A stretch of DNA of 7,663 nucleotides from Cytophagales bacterium. Its GTDB lineage: Bacteria > Bacteroidota > Bacteroidia > Cytophagales > MED-G16. The stretch spans positions 1 through 7,663 of the forward strand of contig JAPYTU010000071.1 of NCBI GenBank assembly GCA_029940715.1, in the 5' to 3' direction. The notes beneath the pieces are model-generated. The model worked only from the letters and a program-made list of their open reading frames with translations. It made no database searches and was not told the DNA's origin. Shown one piece after another: positions 1-6,945 of the stretch; positions within the stretch are counted from its first letter, which is position 1; each line of letters begins with the position of its first letter. The position numbers and the translations under genes are program-made.

Positions 1-711
1 ATTATTGAACTTATAAATAATAATCAAATAGATATTGAAAGAATAAATCTTTCTATAAAGAGGATAATGCGTGATAAATTTAAGTTAGGACTTTTTGATG
101 ACCCATTTGTTGACGAAAATGAGGCATTAAAAATATGTGGAAATAAAGAGTTTAAAGAAAAGGCATATGAAGCTCATCTAAAATCTATTGTTTTATTAAA
201 AAATGATAATATTTTACCTTTAGATAAAGGGGTAAAACTTTATGTTGAAGGATTTAATAATTCTACATCTGTAAATAATTTTGCTACGTTAGTTGATAAC
301 ATAGATGATGCGGATTTTGTAGTTAAAAGGATAAAAACTCCTTTTGATAAAAGAGATGAATATTTTATTGAAAATTTTTTTAGACAAGGAAGGTTGTATT
401 ATAATTTAGAAGAAAAAAAAGAAATATTTTCTTTTCAGGAAGAAAAACCCTCAATAATTATTTTAAATCTTGAGAGGCCAGCAATTCTTACTGAAATCAG
501 TAGTAAATCCAGTTCTTTATTAGTAGAGTTTGGTTCGTCTGATGAAGCTATACTAGACATTATTTTTGGAGAGTATAATCCTTCAGGAAAATTACCTTTT
601 GAACTACCATCATCTTGGGATGCAGTGCTTGATCAAAAAGAAGACTTACCTTATGATTCAAAAAGCCCTCTCTATAATTATGGATATGGATTATCTTATA
701 ATGAATTATAA
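1..711 (+). CDS. Glycoside hydrolase family 3, C-terminal part (5' truncated by window edge)
   Basis: This is the last 236 residues of a family 3 glycoside hydrolase (beta-glucosidase / beta-N-acetylhexosaminidase superfamily); the frame is open from base 1, so the real start lies outside. The junction after the catalytic barrel is visible at visible residues 22-40 (KFKLGLFDDPFVD), followed by the family signature SIVLLKND (bases 184-207) that opens the GH3 C-terminal alpha/beta sandwich domain. That domain runs through ADFVVKRIKTPFDKRD, the GKLPFELP motif (586-609) and the closing YGYGLSY (679-699). The protein stops four residues after this motif, so it lacks the fibronectin-III-like tail of many GH3 enzymes. 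The barrel with the nucleophile Asp is off-window, so substrate and signal peptide cannot be judged. The family cleaves terminal beta-linked sugars and is often exported in Bacteroidota. The ATG at 67 is internal (it sits in the conserved linker). The gene converges on, and overlaps by six bases, the CotH gene. Confidence 0.9.
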   Translation: MIELINNNQIDIERINLSIKRIMRDKFKLGLFDDPFVDENEALKICGNKEFKEKAYEAHLKSIVLLKNDNILPLDKGVKLYVEGFNNSTSVNNFATLVDNIDDADFVVKRIKTPFDKRDEYFIENFFRQGRLYYNLEEKKEIFSFQEEKPSIIILNLERPAILTEISSKSSSLLVEFGSSDEAILDIIFGEYNPSGKLPFELPSSWDAVLDQKEDLPYDSKSPLYNYGYGLSYNEL

Positions 712-2094
712 TTCATTAATTGAAATATCTAGCCAAGCTGTTCTTTGTGAAATCCAGTCTTTTAAAAAGTTAATTTCTTCATAGTAGGAACTTCCTATAA
801 AGCTATTTGGCCAAATATAAATACCAAAAATTTGCCATCTATTAAAATTTCTATTTGCAGCATCTGTCTCATTTTTTAATGTTGAATAATTAGTATTTAC
901 TAAGGATAATATGTTTTCATCTGATAAAATATTTGTTCTTAATTCATTCCATCTATTTTTTAATTTACTAACAAAATTTTCATCTTCTAAAAGCTTGTCC
1001 CACCAAAAAGGAACATTCCAATAATCACCAATACATCTCTCATTAAATTTATATGCCCATAAATCATATTTATCTCCACCACAATAATCAGCATTACCAA
1101 AAGACAAATTAAAGTCCCAAATTGGACCTATTTTTAATTTTTCATCTCTATTTTTTGTTAAATACGTACTTAATCTATATCCATCAACATTGTTAGATAG
1201 TTCATTTAGTATAAAAAAATCTATAAATGTGTCATCATCGATGTATTTTTTGTATCCCAATTCTGGATCATTAAAATTGGTACCTAATAAAGCATTTTCA
1301 AATAAATCAATGTAATTAGATATGTATTCTTTTTGATTAGCATGTATGTCTTCTGGTTTTGGGTATTCATAATTAAATCGCATTTTTTTTTCTCCATTAA
1401 TATCACCAAAAACATCATATTTTGATTCAAAAGAATTAAAATCTGAATAGGATCCATCCTCTTGATCACTTTTGTCAATTTTTATAATGTATCCACCAGT
1501 AATTAAATTTTCATCGATATCAGCTTCTGTTAATTTTTCAATATTTATTCTGTTTTTATCTCTTTTAAGTTTTTCCATAAACACATAAACTCCTTTATAA
1601 TCATTATTTATAGTTAGCTCACAGAATTCTGTTTTTGATGCGTACATACCCATCAAATTAGATAAAGAGTATATAAGTTTATTTCTTATTAGTGATTTAT
1701 CACTAAATGGACCATATAAAATCCAATCTTCTTCTTCTGGAAAACCAATTAATGATTCGTCTTTATCTTCATAGTTTTCATCCCATGTTTCAAATCCATA
1801 GGATTTTTTATCAAACATCTGTGATGATTCTCCTCTAATTTCTATTCCTATATTACCTGCATAATAAGTAGAATCATCTTTTATAATTGTAAGAGTAGAT
1901 GCTATTTTAGGTTCGTCTACAATTTTCCCCCCTAGAGTATTAATAGAAAATTGAAATAAAAGTGAATCACAATTTTCACAATTTTTTGGATTTTCTGGTT
2001 CAGGATTAATTATTTTATCAACATTATCAACACTATTACATGAAAATCCAATTATTATGATAACAAAGTATATTAGTATTAATTCTTTTTTCAT
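706..2094 (-). CDS. CotH-family (atypical protein kinase fold) lipoprotein
   Basis: A 462-residue protein of the CotH family, named for a Bacillus spore-coat protein kinase; the role of Bacteroidota members is not established. Residues 1-19 are a lipoprotein-type signal: MKK, a hydrophobic core, then GFSC with Cys19 as the likely lipidated residue (the -3 position is Gly rather than Leu, so the lipobox is loose). An acidic/proline linker with a CENC pair (Cys39, Cys42) follows. Family signatures seen in order are IRGESSQMFDKKSYGFE (86-102), DWILYGPFSDKSLIRNKL (123-140), ELTINNDYKGVYVFMEKL (159-176), GGYIIKIDK (200-208), the ELSNNVDGYRLSTYL block (298-312) and GPIWDFNLSFGN (323-334), whose Asp327 is the likely metal/ATP-binding acid. 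Cys338 and Cys354 could form a disulfide, which fits an extracytoplasmic site. There is no type IX secretion tail. Family membership is firm; kinase activity and targets are inference. The stop overlaps the GH3 stop; the start faces the permease gene across 48 bases. Confidence 0.88.
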   Translation of the reverse strand: MKKELILIYFVIIIIGFSCNSVDNVDKIINPEPENPKNCENCDSLLFQFSINTLGGKIVDEPKIASTLTIIKDDSTYYAGNIGIEIRGESSQMFDKKSYGFETWDENYEDKDESLIGFPEEEDWILYGPFSDKSLIRNKLIYSLSNLMGMYASKTEFCELTINNDYKGVYVFMEKLKRDKNRINIEKLTEADIDENLITGGYIIKIDKSDQEDGSYSDFNSFESKYDVFGDINGEKKMRFNYEYPKPEDIHANQKEYISNYIDLFENALLGTNFNDPELGYKKYIDDDTFIDFFILNELSNNVDGYRLSTYLTKNRDEKLKIGPIWDFNLSFGNADYCGGDKYDLWAYKFNERCIGDYWNVPFWWDKLLEDENFVSKLKNRWNELRTNILSDENILSLVNTNYSTLKNETDAANRNFNRWQIFGIYIWPNSFIGSSYYEEINFLKDWISQRTAWLDISINEL

Positions 2095-2142
2095 TATTTA
2101 TTATTGGTAAGGATAAATTAAATTTAAACTAGAATTGACTAA
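2095..2142. promoter_or_regulatory. 48-base divergent intergenic region (cotH-like gene / permease gene)
   Basis: This gap must hold, or lie next to, the promoters of two divergent genes. It is almost pure A+T. I see no Shine-Dalgarno sequence before either start and no good TTG/TAnnTTTG promoter pair. The closest candidate is TAAATTTA at 2119-2126 on the plus strand, which differs from the Bacteroidota -7 element at its last base but has a TTG (2104-2106) only 12 bases upstream, too close for a normal promoter. It overlaps a perfect 10-base palindrome, TTAAATTTAA (2118-2127), which could be an operator or simply chance in AT-rich DNA. The cotH-like gene's promoter may extend into the first codons of the permease gene. 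Confidence 0.4.
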
Positions 2143-3360
2143 ATGAAATTATCTAAAAAAATTTATGCAAGTATATGGAATTCTGATTTAAACGTATTTT
2201 CATCTATTATTAAAAAAATAGCTTATATAACTATCGCTACTGGTTTATCATCAATTATTCTTTCGGTTTTTATACTTGAAGGTTTTAAAAAAGAAATTAA
2301 AAAAAAGGTCTATAATTTTTCTGGTCATTATGATGTCTCTAGCTATGCTGATGGGATAACTTTTCAAAATTCTCCTATAGAGTTAGATAGAGGACTTTTT
2401 TCTAAGTATAGAGAAAATAATAAAATTAAAAAGATCTATCCATATATTGTTTCATCAGCTCTTGTTCAAGGGGATTATGAATCAATTGAAGGTGTAATTT
2501 TTAAAGGTGTTAGTAAAGATTTTTTTGATGAAATTTCGAACAATATTATTTCTTTTAATGAGAGTTTTGATTTGAATTCTAATTTTTCAAAATTTATTTT
2601 AATAAGTAGTGAAATAAATAAAAGATTACAATCTAAAATTGGAGATACTTTAACAGTTTTTTTTCCAAATTCTCCTCCGGTTTTTAGAAAATTGATTGTT
2701 TATGGTATATATGAAACTGGATTGGAGGAAATAGATGATGTTATTGTATATGGCGATATTAATATAAACAGAAAAATTTATGGTTGGGATGTTTTTAAAG
2801 CTAGTGGATTAAGTGTTTTTATTAATAATCCTGATAACATAGATATGTATTTTGATGAAATTAGATCTTTATCTAGCTATGATGAATTTGTTGAAACAGT
2901 TAATCAAAAATATGTACAGATATTTGATTGGTTAAGCCTTTTGGATAAAAATGTAATTATTTTTTTTATAATAATAATTTTTGTTGCTTCATTTAATATG
3001 TTATCGATTGTTGTTATTTTAATAATGGAAAGAATTAAAATGATAGGAATATTAAAATCATTTGGAGCTAAATCAAGTTTCATTATTTCAATTTTTTCTA
3101 GAATTGGTTTTAGATTGATAGGAATGGGTATTTTTATTGGTAATGCTTTAGCTTTTACTATTATATTACTACAAAATAAATTTCAACTTTTTAAACTCAA
3201 TAAAGACAATTATTATATTGAGAATATACCTTTTGATATAAACTATTTTATGTTATTAAAAATTAATTTATTAGTTATTGGCCTTATTTTAATATCAATT
3301 ATTATACCACTATTTATAATAAATAGGATAAAGGTTATAGATTCTATACAATTTAGTTAG
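2143..3360 (+). CDS. LolC/LolE-type ABC transporter permease (MacB/FtsX superfamily)
   Basis: A 405-residue inner-membrane permease of the LolC/LolE type, which with an ATPase (LolD) frees lipoproteins from the inner membrane for delivery to the outer membrane. The topology is the classic 1+3: a first helix at about 26-46 ending in the family's GFKKEI (47-52); a periplasmic domain from about 53 to 262; then three helices at about 271-295, 318-343 and 372-394. The cytoplasmic loop ERIKMIGILKSFGAK (296-310) is the coupling-helix segment typical of Lol permeases, and FDWLSLLDKN (261-270) before helix 2 is also characteristic. Length matches the family (about 400). No ATPase or partner permease is adjacent, so this is an orphan gene that must pair with a LolD encoded elsewhere. 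The ATG has no Shine-Dalgarno site. The stop codon overlaps the convergent glycosyltransferase gene by four bases (TTAG). Assignment to Lol rather than another MacB-like exporter is by sequence pattern only. Confidence 0.87.
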   Translation: MKLSKKIYASIWNSDLNVFSSIIKKIAYITIATGLSSIILSVFILEGFKKEIKKKVYNFSGHYDVSSYADGITFQNSPIELDRGLFSKYRENNKIKKIYPYIVSSALVQGDYESIEGVIFKGVSKDFFDEISNNIISFNESFDLNSNFSKFILISSEINKRLQSKIGDTLTVFFPNSPPVFRKLIVYGIYETGLEEIDDVIVYGDININRKIYGWDVFKASGLSVFINNPDNIDMYFDEIRSLSSYDEFVETVNQKYVQIFDWLSLLDKNVIIFFIIIIFVASFNMLSIVVILIMERIKMIGILKSFGAKSSFIISIFSRIGFRLIGMGIFIGNALAFTIILLQNKFQLFKLNKDNYYIENIPFDINYFMLLKINLLVIGLILISIIIPLFIINRIKVIDSIQFS

Positions 3361-4094
3361 CTCCTGTATTTAACAAAAAAGCTTTTTAATTTCATTAGTG
3401 CTATCCCATAAAACGCCTCGCCAAAAATTTTAAATGACATTTTTGATTCTCCTATTTCTCTGTCTTTAAAAATAATTGGAATTTCATCTATTTTATATTT
3501 TAATTTATATCCTATAAATTTCATTTGTATTTGGAAGGCATATCCTTGAAAAGAAATTTTATTTTTTATGATACTAGAGAGTGCTTTTTTATTATATCCA
3601 TTAAAGCCTCCAGTTGAATCCTTTACTGGTAGACCTGTTACAATTTTAACATAAATATTGGCAAAAATTGAAAGTAAAAGCCTAGATAATGGCCAATTTA
3701 TAACTGTTATACCTTTAATATATCTAGAACCTACTACAATATCTTTATGCTCACTAATAAGTATTTCTCTTAGTTTTATAAGTTCATTAGGATCATGAGA
3801 TCCATCACAGTCTAATTGGAATATGTAATCATAATTTTGACTTAATGCTTTTTTAAAACCTTCTATATATGCAGATCCAAGTCCATTTTTTTCTTTTCTA
3901 TTAATTAAGGTGATTTTAGATTTTAGTTTTTTTGAATCAATTATTGTATTAACTAGTTTGGCTGTTCCATCTGGTGAGTTATCATCAACAACAATTATAT
4001 TAAAATTGACTTTTAAATTTTCAATTTTATTTAAGGTATTTTTAATATTACCGATTTCATTATATGTAGGAATAATAACAACACTATTTGTCAT
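3357..4094 (-). CDS. Polyprenol/dolichol-phosphate mannose synthase-like glycosyltransferase (GT2)
   Basis: A 245-residue GT-A fold glycosyltransferase of the DPM1 branch of family 2, which moves mannose (or another hexose) from a GDP-sugar to a polyprenyl phosphate at the cytoplasmic face of the inner membrane. Visible motifs: VVIIPTYNE (5-13); VDDNSPDGT (36-44) for nucleotide binding; LDCDGSHDP (94-102), whose Asp95-x-Asp97 is the metal-binding DxD; GSRY (122-125); NWPLSR (133-138); DSTGGF (159-164); GYAFQIQM (184-191); and the closing DREIGESKMS (211-220), highly diagnostic of this branch. There is no C-terminal membrane domain, so it resembles the short soluble or peripheral form. A Cys lies between the two DxD aspartates where Ala is usual. 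The product would feed lipid-linked glycan or protein-glycan synthesis; the exact sugar is inferred from family only. A Bacteroidota-type -7 element lies 34 bases upstream (4129-4136). Confidence 0.9.
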   Translation of the reverse strand: MTNSVVIIPTYNEIGNIKNTLNKIENLKVNFNIIVVDDNSPDGTAKLVNTIIDSKKLKSKITLINRKEKNGLGSAYIEGFKKALSQNYDYIFQLDCDGSHDPNELIKLREILISEHKDIVVGSRYIKGITVINWPLSRLLLSIFANIYVKIVTGLPVKDSTGGFNGYNKKALSSIIKNKISFQGYAFQIQMKFIGYKLKYKIDEIPIIFKDREIGESKMSFKIFGEAFYGIALMKLKSFFVKYRS

Positions 4095-4187
4095 TTCTTG
4101 CTCTTTTTTTAAAAATATTGATTTTTTTCAAACATAATACAATAATTATTATGATAATCCTCCTTTTAATTTAATTTTTGTAAGGTT
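4095..4187. promoter_or_regulatory. 93-base divergent intergenic region (GT2 gene / argS)
   Basis: This is the largest gap in the window and carries the start signals for both the glycosyltransferase gene and argS. The minus strand has a good -7 element (annotated separately). For argS the best I can find is TAATTTTTG (4172-4180), which has one extra base relative to TAnnTTTG and is so close to the ATG that the message would be nearly leaderless; I give it little weight. TAAGG at 4181-4185 resembles a ribosome-binding site but is only two bases from the ATG. Two overlapping inverted repeats occupy the centre: AATAATTATT (4141-4150) and ATTAT-G-ATAAT (4148-4158). They could be operator-like, but such palindromes are common by chance at this base composition. 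Confidence 0.5.
4129..4136 (-). promoter_or_regulatory. Candidate Bacteroidota -7 promoter element for the GT2 gene
   Basis: Read on the minus strand the sequence is TATGTTTG, a perfect match to the TAnnTTTG consensus used by the primary sigma factor of Bacteroidota. It ends 34 bases before the glycosyltransferase ATG, which would give a short 5' leader of roughly 25-30 bases. The expected -33 TTG about 19 bases upstream is only partly present (TTA). The match is direct; function is inference. Confidence 0.5.
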
Positions 4188-5981
4188 ATGAATATTTTAA
4201 ATGATATTAAACTTGAAATTCAATCTGCTCTTAAGGTAATTTTTACTTATGAATGTCACTTAGAAAATATCACTTTAGAAGAAACTATTAAAAATTATGA
4301 TGGATTTTATACGTTTATAATTTTTCCTCATACATCTAATTTAAAACAAAAACCTGAACATATAGGTGAAAAGTTAGGTGAATATTTAACAGTTAATTCT
4401 AGCATAATTTCTGACTTTAATGTTGTTAAGGGATTTTTAAATCTTGATCTATCAGATAATTATTTAATTTCTATTTTTAATCATATTAGTAACCACAAGT
4501 CATGGGGTTATAAGAGTAGTTCTGGTAAAGAGGTTATGGTAGAGTTTTCATCTCCAAATACAAATAAACCTCTTCATTTAGGTCATATGAGAAATATATT
4601 TTTAGGTTATTCGCTTTCTAAAATTTTAGAGGCTAATGGTTATAAAGTTCATAAAGTACAAATTATAAATGATAGAGGAATTCATATATGTAAGTCTATG
4701 GTTGCATGGAATTTATTTGGAAATAATGAAACTCCTAAATCAAGTGGCATGAAAGGTGATAAATTTGTAGGTAAGTTTTATGTAATGTTTGAGAATGAAC
4801 ATAAAAAACAGGTTGATAAATTAGTTAATAATGGAATTAGTGAGGAAGAGGCAAACTTATCTACAGGTATAATGAAAATGGCAAAAGATGTGCTTTTGAA
4901 ATGGGAAAATAAAGAAAATCAGACCGTTGCTTTATGGAAAAAAATGAATGGTTGGGTTTATGAAGGGTTTCAAAGTACTTATGATTTGATTGATGTAAGT
5001 TTTGATAAAAATTATTATGAATCCGAAACTTATTTACTTGGTAAAAGCAAGATACAGAAAGGGCTTAAAAATGAAATTTTTTATAAGGAGAAAGATAACT
5101 CTGTTTGGGTTGATTTAACAGAAGATGGTTATGATAAAAAAATATTATTAAGGAGTGATGGAACTTCTGTATATATGACTCAGGATATAGGTACTGCAAT
5201 AAAAAGATTTGAAGATTTTCCTAAAATTATAAAACAAATTTATACAGTAGGAAGTGAACAAGATTATCACTTTAAAATTTTATTTAAAATTCTTGAGAAG
5301 TTAAATTATAATTGGGCAAAAGAGTGTTTTCATTTATCATATGGAATGATTGATTTACCCAGCGGTAAAATGAAGTCTAGAGAAGGAATAGTAGTTGACG
5401 CTGATCAATTAATATATAATATGATTCAAACTGCTAAAAAAAGAACTAATGAACTTGGTAAATTAGATGATTTTCAAAATGACAATTCAGAAGATTTATA
5501 TAATATAATTGCTCTTGGTGCTCTTAAGTATTTTTTATTAAAGGTTGATCCAAAAAAAAGGATGTTATTTGATCCAGAAGAATCAATTGATTTCCAGGGA
5601 AATACTGGTCCGTTTATTCAGTATACATATGCTAGAATATTATCTTTAATAAAGAGAGGAGACTCTTTAAACTTAGACTATAAGAATATTGATTTATCAA
5701 AGAATTTTCAATTGACAAATATTCAAAAGAAAATAATAAATCATGTGTATCTTTTTTCTGATACCATTAAATTATCTTTAGATATGTATTCTCCTGCAGT
5801 TATTGCTAAGTACGTTTATGACTTATGTAAATTATACAATAATTTTTATCAAGAGAATAAAATATTTGATGGTAAAGAAGATGTAACAAGTTTATTTAAA
5901 ATAAAGTTATCTTACATGGTGTCTAAAATTATAAAGAGTGCACTTTATCTTTTAAATATTAATTTGCCAAATAGAATGTGA
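4188..5981 (+). CDS. argS: Arginyl-tRNA synthetase
   Basis: A 597-residue class I aminoacyl-tRNA synthetase that charges tRNA-Arg with arginine in the cytoplasm. Residues 1 to about 90 form the ArgRS N-terminal domain (tRNA D-loop recognition). The Rossmann catalytic core begins with VEFSSPNTNKPLHLGHMRN (118-136), which contains the HIGH-type motif HLGH (130-133). It continues through IINDRG (159-164), VGSEQDYHFK (354-363), and ends with KMKSREG (394-400) in place of the canonical KMSKS, a form I associate with Bacteroidota ArgRS. The DALR anticodon-binding domain covers about 475-597, with GNTGPFIQYTYAR (471-483) at its entry and the usual terminal PxRM. The length is normal and the frame intact. 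The extreme C-terminal helix is Lys-rich where Arg is common, in line with the AT bias. It shares one base with the following peroxidase gene, so the two are probably cotranscribed. Confidence 0.97.
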   Translation: MNILNDIKLEIQSALKVIFTYECHLENITLEETIKNYDGFYTFIIFPHTSNLKQKPEHIGEKLGEYLTVNSSIISDFNVVKGFLNLDLSDNYLISIFNHISNHKSWGYKSSSGKEVMVEFSSPNTNKPLHLGHMRNIFLGYSLSKILEANGYKVHKVQIINDRGIHICKSMVAWNLFGNNETPKSSGMKGDKFVGKFYVMFENEHKKQVDKLVNNGISEEEANLSTGIMKMAKDVLLKWENKENQTVALWKKMNGWVYEGFQSTYDLIDVSFDKNYYESETYLLGKSKIQKGLKNEIFYKEKDNSVWVDLTEDGYDKKILLRSDGTSVYMTQDIGTAIKRFEDFPKIIKQIYTVGSEQDYHFKILFKILEKLNYNWAKECFHLSYGMIDLPSGKMKSREGIVVDADQLIYNMIQTAKKRTNELGKLDDFQNDNSEDLYNIIALGALKYFLLKVDPKKRMLFDPEESIDFQGNTGPFIQYTYARILSLIKRGDSLNLDYKNIDLSKNFQLTNIQKKIINHVYLFSDTIKLSLDMYSPAVIAKYVYDLCKLYNNFYQENKIFDGKEDVTSLFKIKLSYMVSKIIKSALYLLNINLPNRM

Positions 5982-6574
5982 TGAAAATAACAATAATTAT
6001 AATAATTTCTTTTTTAGTTATTGGTATGTATTCCTTTAAGAATAGCATGTTAAATGTACATGATATTGCACCTGATAATTTTGATTTAAATTCTTATAAT
6101 GATGACTTTTATAATCTTTCTGCAAAATCAATTGATGGTGAAATTATAAATTTTTCAAAGTATAAAGGAAAGAAAATTTTAATAGTTAATGTAGCTTCTA
6201 AATGTGGGTATACTCCACAGTATGAAGATCTTCAAGTATTACATAAAAAATATGGTGATAAAGTAACCATTCTTGCTTTTCCTTCTAATAATTTTGGTTT
6301 TCAAGAACCTGGATCAAATGATGAAATTATAGAATTTTGTGAATCAAAATATGGTGTTGAATTTCAACTTTTTGAAAAAATTGATGTAAGAGGAAAAAAT
6401 TCTCATGCTGTTTATAAATGGCTGTCTTCTTCTGAAATAAATGGTTGGAATGATAAATCTCCAAGATGGAATTTTTTTAAGTATTTGGTAAGTGAAAATG
6501 GTAAGCTTGAAGGTGTTTATTCTTCCTCTACTAATCCTCTTGATAAAGAAATTTTAGATTTTGTTTTAAATTAA
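5981..6574 (+). CDS. Glutathione-peroxidase-family thiol peroxidase with N-terminal signal/anchor
   Basis: A 197-residue Cys-type glutathione-peroxidase homologue that reduces H2O2 or organic hydroperoxides; bacterial enzymes of this kind usually draw electrons from thioredoxin rather than glutathione. The thioredoxin-fold motif VNVASKCGYTPQYEDL (69-84) contains the peroxidatic Cys75. FPSNNFGFQEPG (100-111) is the second motif, with Ser102 and Asn104 where many homologues have Cys and the catalytic Gln. Cys120 lies where the resolving Cys of two-Cys enzymes is found, and PRWNFFKYL (161-169) supplies the conserved Trp163 and Asn164. Residues 3-16 are a strongly hydrophobic helix, so the protein is probably exported or membrane-anchored and acts in the periplasm; no clean cleavage site is obvious. 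I chose the ATG at 5981, which forms TGATG with the argS stop and suggests translational coupling; a GTG one codon upstream (5978) is possible but less likely. The stop overlaps the next convergent gene. Confidence 0.92.
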   Translation: MKITIIIIISFLVIGMYSFKNSMLNVHDIAPDNFDLNSYNDDFYNLSAKSIDGEIINFSKYKGKKILIVNVASKCGYTPQYEDLQVLHKKYGDKVTILAFPSNNFGFQEPGSNDEIIEFCESKYGVEFQLFEKIDVRGKNSHAVYKWLSSSEINGWNDKSPRWNFFKYLVSENGKLEGVYSSSTNPLDKEILDFVLN

Positions 6575-6945
6575 AAATTAAATTTTTTTCTTGGTTTAGT
6601 TTTTATAAAAATTCTTTTAAAAGAAAGTCCAGTGACTGATGCAAATCCTCCAATACTACCACCAATTATACTTGAGTATATAGTTAATCTGTTTATACTC
6701 TCAATATTTAATATTTGAATTATTTTTTCTGAAATTATAGATTCACTTCCACTGTTAAGGTTTATTATTAAAAATATCCATGCAATGCCAATACCTATAA
6801 AACCACTAAGAAAATGACTAAAATAATTTTCATTTACAAAATACCCTAATAAAAAAGGAATGAATATAATGCTCCACCAAGGCAAAAAACTAACAAAGTA
6901 ATATGCACTTATTCCATTAATTAATATTCTAATCAAAAAGTTCAT
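6571..6945 (-). CDS. Small multi-pass membrane protein of unknown function
   Basis: I do not recognise this 124-residue protein. It is highly hydrophobic, with probable helices at about 3-20, 22-38, 44-63 and 86-108, a short polar loop at 64-85, a Gly-rich GGSIGG stretch (95-100) in the last helix, and a basic tail (Lys/Arg at 110, 111, 115, 117, 119, 120, 121) that should lie in the cytoplasm by the positive-inside rule. No catalytic motif is visible. Its ATG directly follows the TAG stop of the penicillin-acylase-family gene with no spacer (TAGATG on the minus strand) and no Shine-Dalgarno site, so it is almost certainly translated from the same message and perhaps by termination-reinitiation. 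Its stop overlaps the peroxidase stop by four bases (TTAA). The intact frame, tight packing and sensible topology support a real gene; any functional link to the acylase is only inferred from position. Confidence 0.75.
   Translation of the reverse strand: MNFLIRILINGISAYYFVSFLPWWSIIFIPFLLGYFVNENYFSHFLSGFIGIGIAWIFLIINLNSGSESIISEKIIQILNIESINRLTIYSSIIGGSIGGFASVTGLSFKRIFIKTKPRKKFNF

Noticed and set aside
67..69. ATG at 67 as the start of the first gene
   Set aside because: The same frame is open back to base 1 and encodes the conserved GH3 segment before KLGLF, so this Met is internal.
566..784. 72-codon plus-strand frame over the GH3 3' end and the cotH-like 3' end
   Set aside because: It lies in another frame over well-supported coding sequence, and its translation looks like a frame-shadow with no motif.
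1284..1478. 64-codon minus-strand frame inside the cotH-like gene
   Set aside because: Same strand, different frame, wholly nested in a conserved family member; composition is that of an AT-rich shadow.
3376..3387. Perfect 12-base palindrome AAAAAGCTTTTT near the end of the GT2 gene, considered as a terminator
   Set aside because: There is no loop and the GC core is only two bases, so it cannot form a stable hairpin; it encodes the Lys-rich C-terminal end of the GT2 protein.
3910..4137. 75-codon plus-strand frame antisense to the GT2 5' end, with hydrophobic segments
   Set aside because: It is antisense to strongly conserved GT2 motifs; the hydrophobic residues are what the antisense of Lys/Asn/Ile-rich codons gives. 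No ribosome-binding site or independent evidence.
5978..5980. GTG at 5978 as the peroxidase start
   Set aside because: The ATG one codon later forms the common TGATG stop-start overlap and is the more usual initiator.
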